Shown here piece by piece: positions 1-8,780 of a DNA stretch of 64,000 nucleotides. The translations under genes and the position numbers were made by a program. Where the stretch lies: NCBI RefSeq assembly GCF_030412785.1, contig NZ_CP125295.1, forward strand, positions 496,001 through 560,000, written 5' to 3'. This DNA comes from Paraburkholderia sabiae (lineage in GTDB: Bacteria > Pseudomonadota > Gammaproteobacteria > Burkholderiales > Burkholderiaceae). The stretch's first letter is position 1; every line of letters starts with the position of its first letter. Under the pieces are notes generated by a model. That model worked only from the letters and a program-made list of their open reading frames with translations, did no database searches and was not told where the DNA came from.

Positions 1-25
1 TCTGAATCTTCTTCTGGAGCTTCAC

Positions 26-1204
26 ATGCCCATTCCCTTGCTTGCGCTCGCGATCAGCGCATTCGCCATCGGCACGACCGAGTTCGTCATCATGGGTCTG
101 CTGCCCGACGTGGCGAAAGACCTTGCCGTGTCGCTGCCTTCAGCCGGTCTGCTCGTCAGCGGTTATGCGCTCGGCGTCGCCGTCGGCGCGCCGTTGCTGG
201 CCGTCGTCACCAGCAAGATGCCGCGCAAGCTCGCGCTGCAACTGCTGATGGGCGTGTTCATCATTGGCAACGTGCTGTGCGCGATCGCTTCCGACTATTC
301 GGTGCTGATGATCGCGCGCGTCGTGACGTCGTTCGCGCACGGCTCGTTCTTCGGCATCGGCGCGGTTGTCGCTGCGTCGCTCGTGCCGCAGGAAAAGCGG
401 GCCAGCGCGATCGCGCTGATGTTCACGGGCCTCACGCTCGCGAACGTGCTTGGCGTGCCGTTCGGGACGTTCATCGGTCAGCAGTTCGGCTGGCGCGTCG
501 CGTTCTGGATCGTGGCCGCGTTCGGCGTGCTGTCGCTCGCGGGCGTCACGGCGCTGGTGCCGAATCGTCACGACACGGGGCCCGCAGGCCTCGGTCACGA
601 AGTGCGCGTGCTGAAGGAACCGCAAGTGTGGCTCGCGCTGGCGATGACGGTGCTCGGCTTCGGCGGCGTGTTCGTCGTGTTCACCTACATCGCGCCGATT
701 CTCGAGCAGGTGAGCGGCTTCACGCCGCACGGCGTCACGCTGATCCTCGTGCTGTTCGGCGTCGGCCTGACGGTCGGCAACACGATTGGCGGCAAGCTCG
801 CGGACCGCTCGCTGATGCCGTCGCTGATGGGCATCCTGATCGCGCTTGCCGTCGTGATGGCCGTGTTCGCGCACACGAGCCACTCGCAGATCGCGGCGGG
901 CATCACCGTGTTCATCTGGGGCATCGCGGCCTTCGCGACGGTGCCGCCGTTGCAGATGCGCGTCGTCGAGAAGGCGAAGGCGGCGCCGAATCTCGCGTCG
1001 ACGCTCAACATCGGCGCGTTCAACGTCGGCAATGCGGGTGGCGCGTGGCTCGGCGGTCTCGCGATCGGCCACGGTTACGGGCTCGATGCGCTGCCGTATG
1101 TGGCTGCCGTCGTCGCGCTGGCTGCGCTGGCGCTGACGTGGATCGCCGCGCGGATGGATGCGCCCGCCGCTGTGGTGACGCGGGAAGTGCGCGAGCGGGT
1201 CTGA
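26..1204 (+). CDS. MFS exporter, DHA1 (AraJ/YdhP-like)
   Basis: A 392-residue inner-membrane protein of the major facilitator superfamily, drug:H+ antiporter-1 group. The N-terminus (IGTTEFVIMGLLPDVA) is the AraJ/YdhP/NepI signature, and about 12 hydrophobic segments span the whole length. The TM2-TM3 region carries SKMPRKLAL, a variant of the basic MFS loop. The family exports sugars, purine nucleosides or drugs; the substrate cannot be read from the sequence. The start is the first ATG after GGAG at about 16-19. The XRE-cupin regulator 230 bp downstream on the same strand could control it, but nothing in the sequence proves that. The gene is complete although it lies at the window edge. Confidence 0.88.
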   Translation: MPIPLLALAISAFAIGTTEFVIMGLLPDVAKDLAVSLPSAGLLVSGYALGVAVGAPLLAVVTSKMPRKLALQLLMGVFIIGNVLCAIASDYSVLMIARVVTSFAHGSFFGIGAVVAASLVPQEKRASAIALMFTGLTLANVLGVPFGTFIGQQFGWRVAFWIVAAFGVLSLAGVTALVPNRHDTGPAGLGHEVRVLKEPQVWLALAMTVLGFGGVFVVFTYIAPILEQVSGFTPHGVTLILVLFGVGLTVGNTIGGKLADRSLMPSLMGILIALAVVMAVFAHTSHSQIAAGITVFIWGIAAFATVPPLQMRVVEKAKAAPNLASTLNIGAFNVGNAGGAWLGGLAIGHGYGLDALPYVAAVVALAALALTWIAARMDAPAAVVTREVRERV

Positions 1205-1384
1205 TTGAGTTCGCGTTAGCTGTGAGGTGATTCCGATGCCCATGCTTTTCGGAGCCTGGGCATCTGTCTTTTGTATCGACGCCGCGTGCTGAACGCATCG
1301 CACGTCAGCGCATAACGGTCCTCTGCGATCGTGATAACAGTGTGAAGATAACTTCGTTGGGCGTAGGAAAACCGGGTGCTAGTC

Positions 1385-1434
1385 TTGCCTCCACTAGTGC
1401 TTGCTCCGCACCGATGCGGAGATTCTGGAGGCAA
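1385..1434 (+). promoter_or_regulatory. Two-tier hairpin covering the ribosome-binding site of the XRE-cupin gene
   Basis: An outer perfect 9-bp inverted repeat (TTGCCTCCA at 1385-1393, TGGAGGCAA at 1426-1434) encloses an inner perfect 7-bp stem (CTCCGCA at 1404-1410, TGCGGAG at 1415-1421, loop CCGA). The right outer arm contains the GGAGG ribosome-binding site three bases before the ATG. In RNA this would hide the site; in DNA it could be an operator for the regulator itself. Whether it is transcribed is not known. Confidence 0.45.
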
Positions 1435-1436
1435 TC

Positions 1437-2165
1437 ATGCAGTCACCGCTTGCGCTCGTGCGCGACCGCGCATCCGAAGGTCACGACGCGGCCCACGCTC
1501 ACGACGAACCGCGCTCTTCCGAATTCGATGCGCTCGAACATCGTGTCGGCGTGAATCTGGCGCGGCTGCGCGCTGAGCGTCAGTTGTCCCTCGATGCTTT
1601 GGCGCGTGCATCCGGCGTGTCGCGCGCGATGCTCGCGCAGATCGAATCGGCGCGCAGCGTGCCGTCGATCAAAGTGTTGTGCAAGGTCGCGGCCGCGTTG
1701 AAGGTGTCGGTCGCCGCATTCCTTCGTCAGCACGCAGTGAACGGCTTCGAGCATTTGCCCGCCGAGCGCTCGGCGCGTGTGGTCACCTCGAATGGCCGCT
1801 ACTGGACGCGCGCGCTGCATCCCGAAGGCGAGCCGTCGACCGCGGAGTTTCACGAGCTGCGCATCGCGCCGCTGCATACCGAGCCGGGCACGCGACGCCC
1901 GCCGGGGACGACGGTAAATCTCGTCGTCAGCGTGGGGACGCTCGAAGTCAGCGTGCACGATCGCCGGCAATTGCTCGCGACAGGCGATTCGATCGTCTTC
2001 GACGCCGACCAGCCGCACAGTCTGCGCAATCCCGGCGACACGGAAGCGCGCGCGTTTCGGGTGACGGTGAATGCGGAGACGCCGCCGCGCTGGGACGTGC
2101 CGCACGACGCGACTCATGGCGCGCCGAACGACGCACAGCTCGCGCATGCACATTCCGAAGGATGA
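1437..2165 (+). CDS. XRE-family transcriptional regulator with cupin domain
   Basis: A 242-residue regulator. Residues 35-97 form a Cro/CI-type helix-turn-helix (LARLRAERQLSLDALARASG followed by VSRAMLAQIE). Residues about 150-215 form a small cupin barrel (TGDSIVFDADQPHSLRNPGD carries the typical His). Proteins of this build usually repress small-molecule degradation or efflux genes, with the cupin sensing a ligand; the ligand is unknown. I chose the ATG preceded by GGAGGC over an in-frame TTG 36 bp upstream, which lies inside the hairpin. A stand-alone gene between the exporter and the FMN riboswitch; the preceding hairpin suggests translational or auto-regulation. Confidence 0.85.
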   Translation: MQSPLALVRDRASEGHDAAHAHDEPRSSEFDALEHRVGVNLARLRAERQLSLDALARASGVSRAMLAQIESARSVPSIKVLCKVAAALKVSVAAFLRQHAVNGFEHLPAERSARVVTSNGRYWTRALHPEGEPSTAEFHELRIAPLHTEPGTRRPPGTTVNLVVSVGTLEVSVHDRRQLLATGDSIVFDADQPHSLRNPGDTEARAFRVTVNAETPPRWDVPHDATHGAPNDAQLAHAHSEG

Positions 2166-2243
2166 AACCCGAAGCACGCGCGGGCTGCACGCCGCGCGAG
2201 GTTGTTGTATGCTCTGCGAGCCGGGTCGATCCGGCAATCAGTA

Positions 2244-2410
2244 CGTCTTCAGGGCGGGGCGAAATTCCCCACCGGCGGTATGCAGGCGGCGCGCATCAGG
2301 CGCGCGAGTCTGCGAGCCCGCGAGCGCCTGCGTGTATGTTGGATGCAGGGTCAGCAGATCTGGTGAGACGCCAGAGCCGACGGTTAGAGTCCGGATGGAA
2401 GAAGATGTGC
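2244..2410 (+). promoter_or_regulatory. FMN riboswitch (RFN element)
   Basis: The conserved core of the RFN element is present: AGGGCGGGGCGAAATTCCCC at the 5' end, ACCGGCGGTA, and near the 3' end GAGCCGACGGTTAGAGTCCG followed by GGATGGAAGAAGATG. FMN binding represses riboflavin genes by premature termination or by hiding the ribosome-binding site. It leads ribB 220 bp downstream, which fits the classical location. The variable arm (2285-2340) is long and GC-rich. Confidence 0.96.
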
Positions 2411-2540
2411 AGATAGTCATCTGACTGTTCCTGTCGACGGGAACGGACGCGTCATTGGCGCGTTGCTTCCGTCTCATGCGAGAAGGTGGCCGCCATGCCG
2501 CTCATTACGAGCGGCGCGCGTGGTTGTCCGTTCATCGCAT

Positions 2541-2559
2541 GTCAGCCGTTGCGGCTGAC
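2541..2559 (+). promoter_or_regulatory. Hairpin in the ribB leader, possible riboswitch expression platform
   Basis: A 7-bp perfect stem (GTCAGCC / GGCTGAC) with a 5-nt loop lies between the aptamer and the ribB start. No U-run follows, so it is not a textbook terminator. Other short stems sit nearby (GTTCC...GGAAC at about 2427-2444; CCGCTC...GAGCGG at about 2500-2516). Which of them forms the switching element cannot be settled by eye. Confidence 0.3.
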
Positions 2560-2628
2560 GGGACGCGTTTGCCTGTTTGCAATGCCCTGAAACGTTTTTC
2601 GCCCACACTCTTGCGAGGAGCGTTTCAC

Positions 2629-3363
2629 ATGTCCGCTGTATCCACTTCTGCTGCCTATGCCTGGCCCGCACCGTCCGTCGTCGCGGAGGATGCTGTCGCC
2701 GATCTCCCGTTGCTGGCCACCGAACCTGTTCCGCCGCGCATTGCCGCTGCGCTCGACGCTTTGCGAGAGGGCCGTGCCGTCGTGCTGCAGGACGATCACG
2801 ATCGAGAGAACGAAGCCGATCTGATCATGTCCGCCGAGCGTATGAGCGTCGAAATGATGGCGCTATTTATCCGCGAGTGCAGCGGCATCGTGTGTCTGTG
2901 CCTGACCGACGACAAGGTACGCGCACTCGAATTGCCGCCGATGACGGCACACAACGAAAGCCGCAACACGACGGCGTTCACGGTATCGATTGAAGCACGC
3001 GAGGGCGTGTCGACGGGCGTATCCGCCGCGGACCGGCTGACGACGATTCGCGCCGCGATTGCGGATCATGCGAAGCCTGCGGATATTGTGCGGCCTGGTC
3101 ATGTTTATCCGCTTCGCGCGATGCCGGGCGGTGTTCTCGCGCGCCGTGGGCATACGGAAGGGACCGTCGATCTCGTGACGTTGGCGGGGCTGAAGCCCGC
3201 CGGTGTTCTTTGTGAGTTGATGAATGCTGATGGCACTATGATGCGCGGGGCGGATGTTGAGGTGTTCGCTGCGCGGCATGAGATGCCTATGTTGACCATT
3301 GCCGAATTGGTGGAGTTTCGGCGCGCGCTCGCCGGGGTGCGGGAGGTTTGTGTCGAGGTTTGA
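2629..3363 (+). CDS. ribB: 3,4-dihydroxy-2-butanone 4-phosphate synthase RibB
   Basis: Converts ribulose 5-phosphate to 3,4-dihydroxy-2-butanone 4-phosphate plus formate, supplying the four-carbon unit of riboflavin. 244 residues, so a stand-alone RibB without the GTP cyclohydrolase II domain of RibBA fusions. Visible motifs: [10 protein letters not shown] at 55-64 (acidic metal/substrate loop), RPGHVYPL at 155-162 and RRGHTE at 172-177. The N-terminal 35 residues are longer than in E. coli RibB and Ala/Ser/Pro-rich. The ATG has GAGGAG 8-13 bases before it; the frame stays open for 58 codons further upstream, but that stretch is leader RNA. The gene is controlled by the upstream FMN riboswitch. 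Confidence 0.96.
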   Translation: MSAVSTSAAYAWPAPSVVAEDAVADLPLLATEPVPPRIAAALDALREGRAVVLQDDHDRENEADLIMSAERMSVEMMALFIRECSGIVCLCLTDDKVRALELPPMTAHNESRNTTAFTVSIEAREGVSTGVSAADRLTTIRAAIADHAKPADIVRPGHVYPLRAMPGGVLARRGHTEGTVDLVTLAGLKPAGVLCELMNADGTMMRGADVEVFAARHEMPMLTIAELVEFRRALAGVREVCVEV

Positions 3364-3372
3364 TGCTTTTTT

Positions 3373-3645
3373 TGTCTTGCGACGCTAGTCGCCATTCTGG
3401 TTTTTTGTTTTTGGTTTTTGCTGCTGCGCTGGCATCCGCGATTTCGTGTCCGTACTTCAGGCGTCGCCCCTGTGCGGGGCGGCACCTACTTTTCTTTGCA
3501 GCGGCAAAGAAAAGTAGGCAAAAGAAAGCCGCTTTTGAACCTACGGTGCCCGCCAGAATACCGCTTCGGCATGCCGCAGTTGGGCTATCGCGCAGCAACG
3601 TCCGCACTCTGTAGAACGCCCGCAGTCAACCGCGCACGACGCGAA
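3373..3645 (+). repeat. Intergenic repeat, copy A (sense to ribB)
   Basis: About 273 bp starting 9 bp after the ribB stop. In order it holds TGTCTTGCGACGCTAGTCGC, a T-rich stretch, GCGCTGGCATCCGCG, GCCCCTGTGCGGGGCGGCAC, a perfect 15-bp hairpin (CCTACTTTTCTTTGC / GCAAAGAAAAGTAGG, loop AGCG, 3485-3518), AAAGCCGCTT, CGGTGCC, and a less conserved tail. The same order appears inverted in copy B. The hairpin and flanking GC box look like a dispersed Burkholderiales intergenic repeat; that identity is from memory, not from a search. Confidence 0.85.
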
Positions 3646-3740
3646 AACCCACACACAGTCCGGAACACATACCGCCGTAAACCGACGGCAAACGCAAAAA
3701 AACAAGCCGACCGAATGTGCGCCAGGTGGATGTCATCTTT
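3646..3740. other. Centre of the inverted repeat pair
   Basis: About 95 bp between the two arms. No open frame of useful length, no recognisable promoter and no terminal repeats are visible. It includes an A-run at about 3697-3703. Confidence 0.5.
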
Positions 3741-4016
3741 CGCGCCGCGCGCGCCTGACTGCGGGCTTTCTACGGAGTGTTGGCGTCGCTGCGCGACAGC
3801 TCAAGGAACGTGTGCCGTGCTGTTATCCTGGCAGGCACCGGAGGTTTGAAGCGGCTTTCTTTTGCCTACTTTTCTTTGCCGCTGCAAAGAAAAGTAGGTG
3901 CCGCCCCGCACAGGGGCAACGCTAGCAAATCGATACGGCAACGCGGATGCCAGCGCAGCAAAAACCAAAAAAAGCGAAAAGCAAAAAACCAGAATGGCGA
4001 CTAGCGTCGCAAGACA
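3741..4016 (-). repeat. Intergenic repeat, copy B (sense to the HAD gene)
   Basis: Inverted copy of the element after ribB. Read on the minus strand it starts 13 bp after the stop of the HAD-phosphatase gene and runs through the same blocks, including the perfect 15-bp hairpin (3865-3898, loop CGCT on the plus strand). Identity to copy A is near complete over the hairpin, the GC box and the outer 28 bp. It falls off in the block just outside the GC box (3919-3945) and towards the centre. Each copy therefore follows a stop codon in the same orientation relative to its gene. Confidence 0.85.
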
Positions 4017-4029
4017 AAGAAAAAACCAA

Positions 4030-4716
4030 CTACGACTGCAAACCCCCAAACTCCCCCCGCATCCCAGCCTGAACGAAGGAAGGCAACTCCTCCATGTGCT
4101 TCATGATCCGCGTAATACCCAGATTCCGCAGCACATCGGCGTAGCCATCAGGAATATGACTAGCGCCAACAAACGCAATAGTCATCATCCCCGCCGCACG
4201 AGCGGCATTCAACCCAGAAACGCTATCCTCGACCACAACGCACCGCGAAGGCTCAACGCCCAACTGCTGCGCAGCAAACAGATAAACATCGGGATAAGGC
4301 TTCGGCCGCGCGACCTGCTCGGCGCTAAACACACGCGGCCCGAAAATCTCGGCGAGTCCCGCGCGCCGCACCGACGCGCTCACACGCGTCATCCGGCTGT
4401 TCGAGACAACCGCGGCCGGCAACGGCACGCGCTGCAACGCATCGCGCACGCCGCTGATCGCCGATAACGATGACGCCAGCTCCGCTTCGACATTCGCCTC
4501 GACGGTCTGCAGAAAATCGGCGGGCAACCGAATGTCGAGCGCCGTTTCGACGCTTTTCAGAAAGCGCGAAGTCTGCTGACCGAAGGCAGTCTTGCAGATC
4601 TCGTGGAAATCGAGCGTCGGAAAAGTGGCGGCGAGCGTGTCGTGCATCACGCGGTCGGCAATGACTTCGCTGTCGACGAGCACGCCGTCGCAGTCGCAAA
4701 TGAGATGGTCGATCAT
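4030..4716 (-). CDS. HAD-superfamily phosphatase (beta-phosphoglucomutase/GPH-like)
   Basis: A 228-residue cytosolic haloacid dehalogenase-type hydrolase. Motif I is D8-C-D10-G (nucleophile and acid/base Asp), motif II is VVSNSRM, motif III is RPKPYPDVY, and motif IV is VVEDSVSGLNAA. This is subfamily IA, close to YfbT/GS1-like sugar phosphatases. It lies 102 bp downstream of glpK on the same strand, so it may be co-transcribed and could act as a glycerol-3-phosphate or sugar phosphatase; that is inference. I start at the Met giving MIDHLICDCD. A longer frame of 18 codons exists but does not match the family. No strong ribosome-binding site precedes this ATG. Confidence 0.85.
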   Translation of the reverse strand: MIDHLICDCDGVLVDSEVIADRVMHDTLAATFPTLDFHEICKTAFGQQTSRFLKSVETALDIRLPADFLQTVEANVEAELASSLSAISGVRDALQRVPLPAAVVSNSRMTRVSASVRRAGLAEIFGPRVFSAEQVARPKPYPDVYLFAAQQLGVEPSRCVVVEDSVSGLNAARAAGMMTIAFVGASHIPDGYADVLRNLGITRIMKHMEELPSFVQAGMRGEFGGLQS

Positions 4717-4818
4717 GCTGAAAACGGAAGGAAAGCGCCGCCTGCAAACGCTCTGCAAGCGGAAAGCCACATCATACGTGCTTCGCGGCCCGGCGCGCCG
4801 GAGCGGGCACGCGTCGAA

Positions 4819-6318
4819 TCACGGCGCGTCGGCCCACGCCTTTGCCGCGCGGATCGCGCGCTGCCAGCCGTCCAGGCAGGCCTTTGCGTCGGCGGCAGGC
4901 ATCGACGGCGAGAAGCGGTGGTCGAGCTTCCACTGCTTCTGCAATTCATCGATGTCTTTCCAATAGCCCGTCGCCAGTCCCGCAAGATACGCAGCGCCGA
5001 GCGCCGTCGTTTCGCTGACCTTCGGACGCACAGCGTCGACGCCAAGAATGTCCGCCTGGAACTGCATCAGCAGATTGTTCGCGCACGCGCCGCCGTCCAC
5101 GCGCAGTTCGTCGATGTGAATGCCCGAGTCGGCTTCCATCGCCTTCAACACGTCGACGGATTGATACGCGATCGAATCGAGCGCCGCGCGCGCGATGTGC
5201 GCCGACGTCGTGCCGCGCGTGACGCCGAACAGCGTGCCGCGAGCGCGCGCGTTCCAGTGCGGCGCGCCAAGCCCCGCGAACGCCGGCACGAGATACACGC
5301 CGTCGCAATGCTCGACGCCGCGCGCGAGCGTCTCGACTTCCGACGCGCTGCGAATGATGCCCAGCCCGTCGCGCAGCCACTGCACCACGGCGCCCGCAAT
5401 GAAGATGCTGCCTTCGAGCGCGTAGTTGACCTGATCGCCGATCTGCCAGGCAATCGTCGTGACGAGATTGTTCTTCGACTCGATCGGCTTCGTGCCCGTG
5501 TTCATCACGAGAAAACAGCCGGTGCCGTAGGTGTTCTTCACCATGCCGGAACGCGTGCACATCTGGCCGAAGAGGGCGGCGTGCTGATCGCCCGCGATGC
5601 CCGCGAGCGGAATCTTCGATGCAAACACGGTCGTCTTCGTCGGTCCATACACTTCCGACGACGGCCGCACTTCGGGCAGCATGCTGCGCGGAATGTCGAG
5701 CGCGTCGAGCAGTTCGTCGTCCCATTGCAGCGTGTGGATGTTGAAGAGCATCGTGCGCGACGCGTTGGTCACGTCGGTGATGTGCAGTTCGTGCTTCGTG
5801 AAATTCCACACGAGCCAGCTGTCGACCGTGCCGAACGCGAGCTTGCCTTGCTTCGCCTTTTCGCGCGCGCCGTCGACGTTATCCAGAATCCAGCGGATCT
5901 TGGTCGCCGAGAAGTACGAATCGATCGGCAAGCCGGTCTTCGCGCGAACCTTGTCTTCAAGACCTTGCGCTTTCAACTGGTCGCAGAAATCGGCCGTGCG
6001 GCGGTCCTGCCAGACGATCGCGTTATAGATGGGATGGCCCGTTTCGCGGTCCCACACGATCGTGGTCTCACGCTGGTTCGTGATGCCGATGGCGGCGATC
6101 GACGTGCCGTTCAGCCCGGCATGCGTGACGGCTTCGGCGGCGACGCCCGCCTGCGTCGCCCAGATTTCCTGCGGGTCGTGCTCGACCCAGCCCGGATGCG
6201 GATAGATCTGCCTGAATTCCTTTTGCGCGACCGAGACGACATTGCCCTTGCGATCGAACAGCATCGCGCGCGAACTGGTGGTGCCCTGGTCTAGCGCCAG
6301 GATGTACTGATCCTGCAT
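4819..6318 (-). CDS. glpK: Glycerol kinase
   Basis: Phosphorylates glycerol with ATP to sn-glycerol 3-phosphate, the entry step of glycerol use. 499 residues, close to the 502 of E. coli GlpK. It starts with the FGGY-family phosphate loop [13 protein letters not shown], has [10 protein letters not shown] and [15 protein letters not shown] in the N-terminal domain, and ends with the second ATPase domain ([20 protein letters not shown]). The start has GGAGAAGAG upstream. It lies 137 bp downstream of glpD on the same strand. No glpF (glycerol facilitator) is adjacent. Confidence 0.98.
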   Translation of the reverse strand: MQDQYILALDQGTTSSRAMLFDRKGNVVSVAQKEFRQIYPHPGWVEHDPQEIWATQAGVAAEAVTHAGLNGTSIAAIGITNQRETTIVWDRETGHPIYNAIVWQDRRTADFCDQLKAQGLEDKVRAKTGLPIDSYFSATKIRWILDNVDGAREKAKQGKLAFGTVDSWLVWNFTKHELHITDVTNASRTMLFNIHTLQWDDELLDALDIPRSMLPEVRPSSEVYGPTKTTVFASKIPLAGIAGDQHAALFGQMCTRSGMVKNTYGTGCFLVMNTGTKPIESKNNLVTTIAWQIGDQVNYALEGSIFIAGAVVQWLRDGLGIIRSASEVETLARGVEHCDGVYLVPAFAGLGAPHWNARARGTLFGVTRGTTSAHIARAALDSIAYQSVDVLKAMEADSGIHIDELRVDGGACANNLLMQFQADILGVDAVRPKVSETTALGAAYLAGLATGYWKDIDELQKQWKLDHRFSPSMPAADAKACLDGWQRAIRAAKAWADAP

Positions 6319-6455
6319 CGTCTCTTCTCCATGCGTTTTTGTCGGACCGGCGCGGCGGCGCGCTCAGGTCACGCGAAATGAATGTCTTCGCGGATTGTTG
6401 CATGCGCGCCCGCGCGGGGGAATCGCCGCGCGTGGCCGCATGGGTGTCGATAAGG

Positions 6456-7991
6456 TCAGGCGTGCTGTTTCGCGCCCACTCGGGCGAACCACGCGTCGAT
6501 GTCACGCGTGACGTTCTCGAGCGTGCCTGGCTCGACATGCAGGCCGAGCTTCGAGCGGCGCCACAAGATGTCTTGCGCCGTCGTCGCCCATTCGGTTTCG
6601 CGCAGATAGCGCAACTCCGCTTCATACAGGCCCGGCGCGAACTGCTGACCGAGATCGGCCAGCGAGCGCGCATTGCCGATCACGCGTTCGGCGCGTGTAC
6701 CGTAAGCGCGCGCGTAGCGGCGTGCGAGCGCGGCGGGCAGCCACGAATGCTGTTGCGCGAACTGCGCCGCGAAGCCTTCGAAGTCCGCCCGCGCGATATC
6801 GCCGCCCGGCAACGGCACGCCCGCCGTCCATGCCTGTTTGTCGTGCCGCAGGGCGCGCACGAGATCATCGACGGCTTCTTCTGCGAGCTTGCGGAACGTC
6901 GTGATCTTGCCGCCGAATACCGACAGCAGCGGTGCCTCGCTCGCAGGCGCATCGAGTTCGAGCCGGTAGTCGCGCGTCACGGCGGAAGGGTTGTCCGCGT
7001 TCTCGTCCTCCAGCAGCGGACGCACGCCCGAATACGTCCAGTAGACGTCGCGCGGCGCGATGTGCTGCTTGAAGTAGCGGTTGATCGAGTCGCACAGGTA
7101 CTGCGTTTCGGATGCGTCGATCGCGACCTTCGACGGATCGCCCTTGTATTCGAGGTCCGTCGTGCCGATCAACGTGAAGTCGCGCTCGTACGGGATCGCG
7201 AAGATGATGCGCTTGTCCGGATTCTGGAAGATGTACGCGTGATTGTGTTCGAACAACCGGCGCACGACGATGTGGCTGCCTTTCACCAGCCGCACGCTGT
7301 AGTTCGCCTCGCGACCGCGCGACAGCGGGCCGCGCAGCAGGTCGCCGACCCACGGCCCGGCGGCGTTCGCAATCGAACGTGCGCGAACCGCGACCGTCGA
7401 GCCGTCCGCGCGCAGCAACTGCGCGTGCCATTCGCCATTCACGCGGGTCGCGCCGACGAGCCTCGTGCGCGTGAGGATGGTCGCGCCGCGTTCCTGCGCA
7501 TCGAGCGCGTTGAGCACGACGAGGCGCGCGTCGTCGACCCAGCCGTCCGAATAGACGAAGCCGCGCCTGATCGAATCGACGAGAGGTTGGCCGGCGGGAT
7601 GCTTGCGCATGTCGATGCCGCGCGAACCCGGCAGCAGTTCGCGGCGCGCCAGGTGGTCATAGAGGAACAGACCCGCGCGAATCAGCCACGCGGGCCGCAG
7701 ATCGGGCATGTGCGGCATCACGAAGCGCAACGGCCACATGATGTGCGGCGCCGCGCGCAGCAGCGTCTCGCGCTCCTGCAGCGCCTTGCGGACGAGACCG
7801 AACTCCCGGTATTCCAGATAGCGCAGGCCGCCGTGAATCAGCTTGGTGCTGGCCGACGACGTATGCGCGGCCAGATCGTCCTGTTCGCACAGCAGCACAG
7901 AAAGACCGCGGCCCGCCGCGTCGCGCGCGATACCCGCGCCGTTGATCCCGCCGCCGACGACGAGCAGGTCATAAATGGAATCTTGCGTCAC
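6456..7991 (-). CDS. glpD: Aerobic glycerol-3-phosphate dehydrogenase
   Basis: An FAD-dependent membrane-associated enzyme that oxidises glycerol 3-phosphate to dihydroxyacetone phosphate and feeds electrons to quinone. 511 residues (E. coli GlpD 501). The Rossmann FAD motif VVGGGINGAGIARDAAGRG lies at residues 11-29, followed by the family block TSSASTKLIHGGLRYLE. The C-terminal DUF/DAO_C part contains DILWRRSKLGLH. First gene of a probable glpD-glpK-HAD transcription unit; the AT-rich region just upstream carries GlpR-type operator sequences. Confidence 0.98.
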   Translation of the reverse strand: MTQDSIYDLLVVGGGINGAGIARDAAGRGLSVLLCEQDDLAAHTSSASTKLIHGGLRYLEYREFGLVRKALQERETLLRAAPHIMWPLRFVMPHMPDLRPAWLIRAGLFLYDHLARRELLPGSRGIDMRKHPAGQPLVDSIRRGFVYSDGWVDDARLVVLNALDAQERGATILTRTRLVGATRVNGEWHAQLLRADGSTVAVRARSIANAAGPWVGDLLRGPLSRGREANYSVRLVKGSHIVVRRLFEHNHAYIFQNPDKRIIFAIPYERDFTLIGTTDLEYKGDPSKVAIDASETQYLCDSINRYFKQHIAPRDVYWTYSGVRPLLEDENADNPSAVTRDYRLELDAPASEAPLLSVFGGKITTFRKLAEEAVDDLVRALRHDKQAWTAGVPLPGGDIARADFEGFAAQFAQQHSWLPAALARRYARAYGTRAERVIGNARSLADLGQQFAPGLYEAELRYLRETEWATTAQDILWRRSKLGLHVEPGTLENVTRDIDAWFARVGAKQHA

Positions 7992-8038
7992 CCGGAATGC
8001 CCCTGACGGAGGAAAAAATGGGGTTGATGTGAAATCGT

Positions 8039-8075
8039 AATGTTCGTTTTCGAAACTTTAATGAACATATTCGAA
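8039..8075. promoter_or_regulatory. Putative GlpR operator(s) before glpD
   Basis: TGTTCG-N4-CGAAAC (8041-8056) matches the known GlpR half-site arrangement TGTTCG...CGAACA. A second site with a half-site on each side follows (ATGAACATATTCGAA, 8061-8075). They lie 48-84 bp before the glpD start in an unusually AT-rich stretch, as expected for repressor sites over a promoter. The matching regulator gene is 1.3 kb away. Confidence 0.55.
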
Positions 8076-8205
8076 AAAGTAAAGTTCGACTTGCCGCAGA
8101 TTGGTGCGCGAATTTGCGTCAGCCGACGGGCTCGGTGGCAGGAATGCGGCGCTGGGCCGATACTTCCTGCAACCAGCCGGATTGCGGCGATACGAGGTGA
8201 TTTTC

Positions 8206-8595
8206 ATGCGTGGACTCTGGATGACGGGCGCAGCGGCGCTGTCGATCGCAGCGGCGTTGACGGGATGCGTCAGCACGCCGAGCCTGAACGGAACGATGGG
8301 CGCGCCGTCGTTCGCGGACTTGCAGGCGATGTGCGGCAGCCAGCCCGTCGATTACGGCAACGACGCGCAATCGGTCTATACGACGCTGTTCGACGCGTAC
8401 GTGGCGAACCGGCGCGGCGGGTTGTCGAAGGCGGATTACTGCGCGTTCCAGACTGCGTTGGCGCAGCGCTACACGGCGCAGGGCGCGAGCACCGATCCGG
8501 AAGCACGCCGCCAGTGGGTGGAGTTCTTCAACGCGCAGCGCGTCAAGGCGCTGAGCTGGCGCGCGGTCGTCGACCCGACGTTGCGCGCGGGCTGA
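8206..8595 (+). CDS. Small predicted lipoprotein of unknown function
   Basis: 129 residues. The N-terminus is a lipoprotein signal (MRGLWMTGAAALSIAAALTG) with lipobox L18-T-G-C21, so the mature protein is anchored by Cys21. The mature part is soluble, with two further Cys (C43, C79) that could form a disulfide, and is predicted to be mostly helical. I do not recognise a family. The start has GAGGTG at the right spacing; the frame is open 105 bp further upstream, but that stretch lacks a ribosome-binding site and would destroy the signal peptide. It is divergent from glpD; the shared upstream region carries the GlpR-like sites, so glycerol-linked expression is possible. Confidence 0.75.
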   Translation: MRGLWMTGAAALSIAAALTGCVSTPSLNGTMGAPSFADLQAMCGSQPVDYGNDAQSVYTTLFDAYVANRRGGLSKADYCAFQTALAQRYTAQGASTDPEARRQWVEFFNAQRVKALSWRAVVDPTLRAG

Positions 8596-8658
8596 GCCGC
8601 AGGCGTGCACATAGAAACGCGCCGTTCAATGACAGCGTGGAAGGCGTGAAAACATAAA

Positions 8659-8690
8659 GACGGTCAGGCGGGTCGATCCGCGTGACCGTC
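8659..8690. terminator. Hairpin between convergent genes
   Basis: GACGGTCA (8659-8666) pairs with TGACCGTC (8683-8690), with an inner GCGG/CCGC stem. No strong U-run on either side. It sits between the lipoprotein gene and the convergent 65-residue gene and may end either transcript. Confidence 0.4.
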
Positions 8691-8780
8691 CAGGCGCCCG
8701 TATGCTCGCGTGTCCGTTGCAGGCACGCTTACGGTCGCAGGGTAGTGACAGGCAAACGTGTCAGGCGCGATCGGTTGCCG

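Noticed and set aside
140..1303. Long minus-strand frame over the MFS exporter
   Set aside because: Arg/His/Asp-rich translation typical of the antisense of a high-GC gene; the plus-strand exporter has clear family motifs.
2455..2628. N-terminal extension of RibB (58 codons)
   Set aside because: No ribosome-binding site, lies between the FMN riboswitch and the clear RibB start; it is leader RNA.
4603..6294. 563-codon plus-strand frame over glpK
   Set aside because: Arg/Ala-rich antisense shadow; glpK on the other strand is unambiguous. The same applies to long antisense frames over glpD, rhlE, the MFS genes, pyk and dacB.
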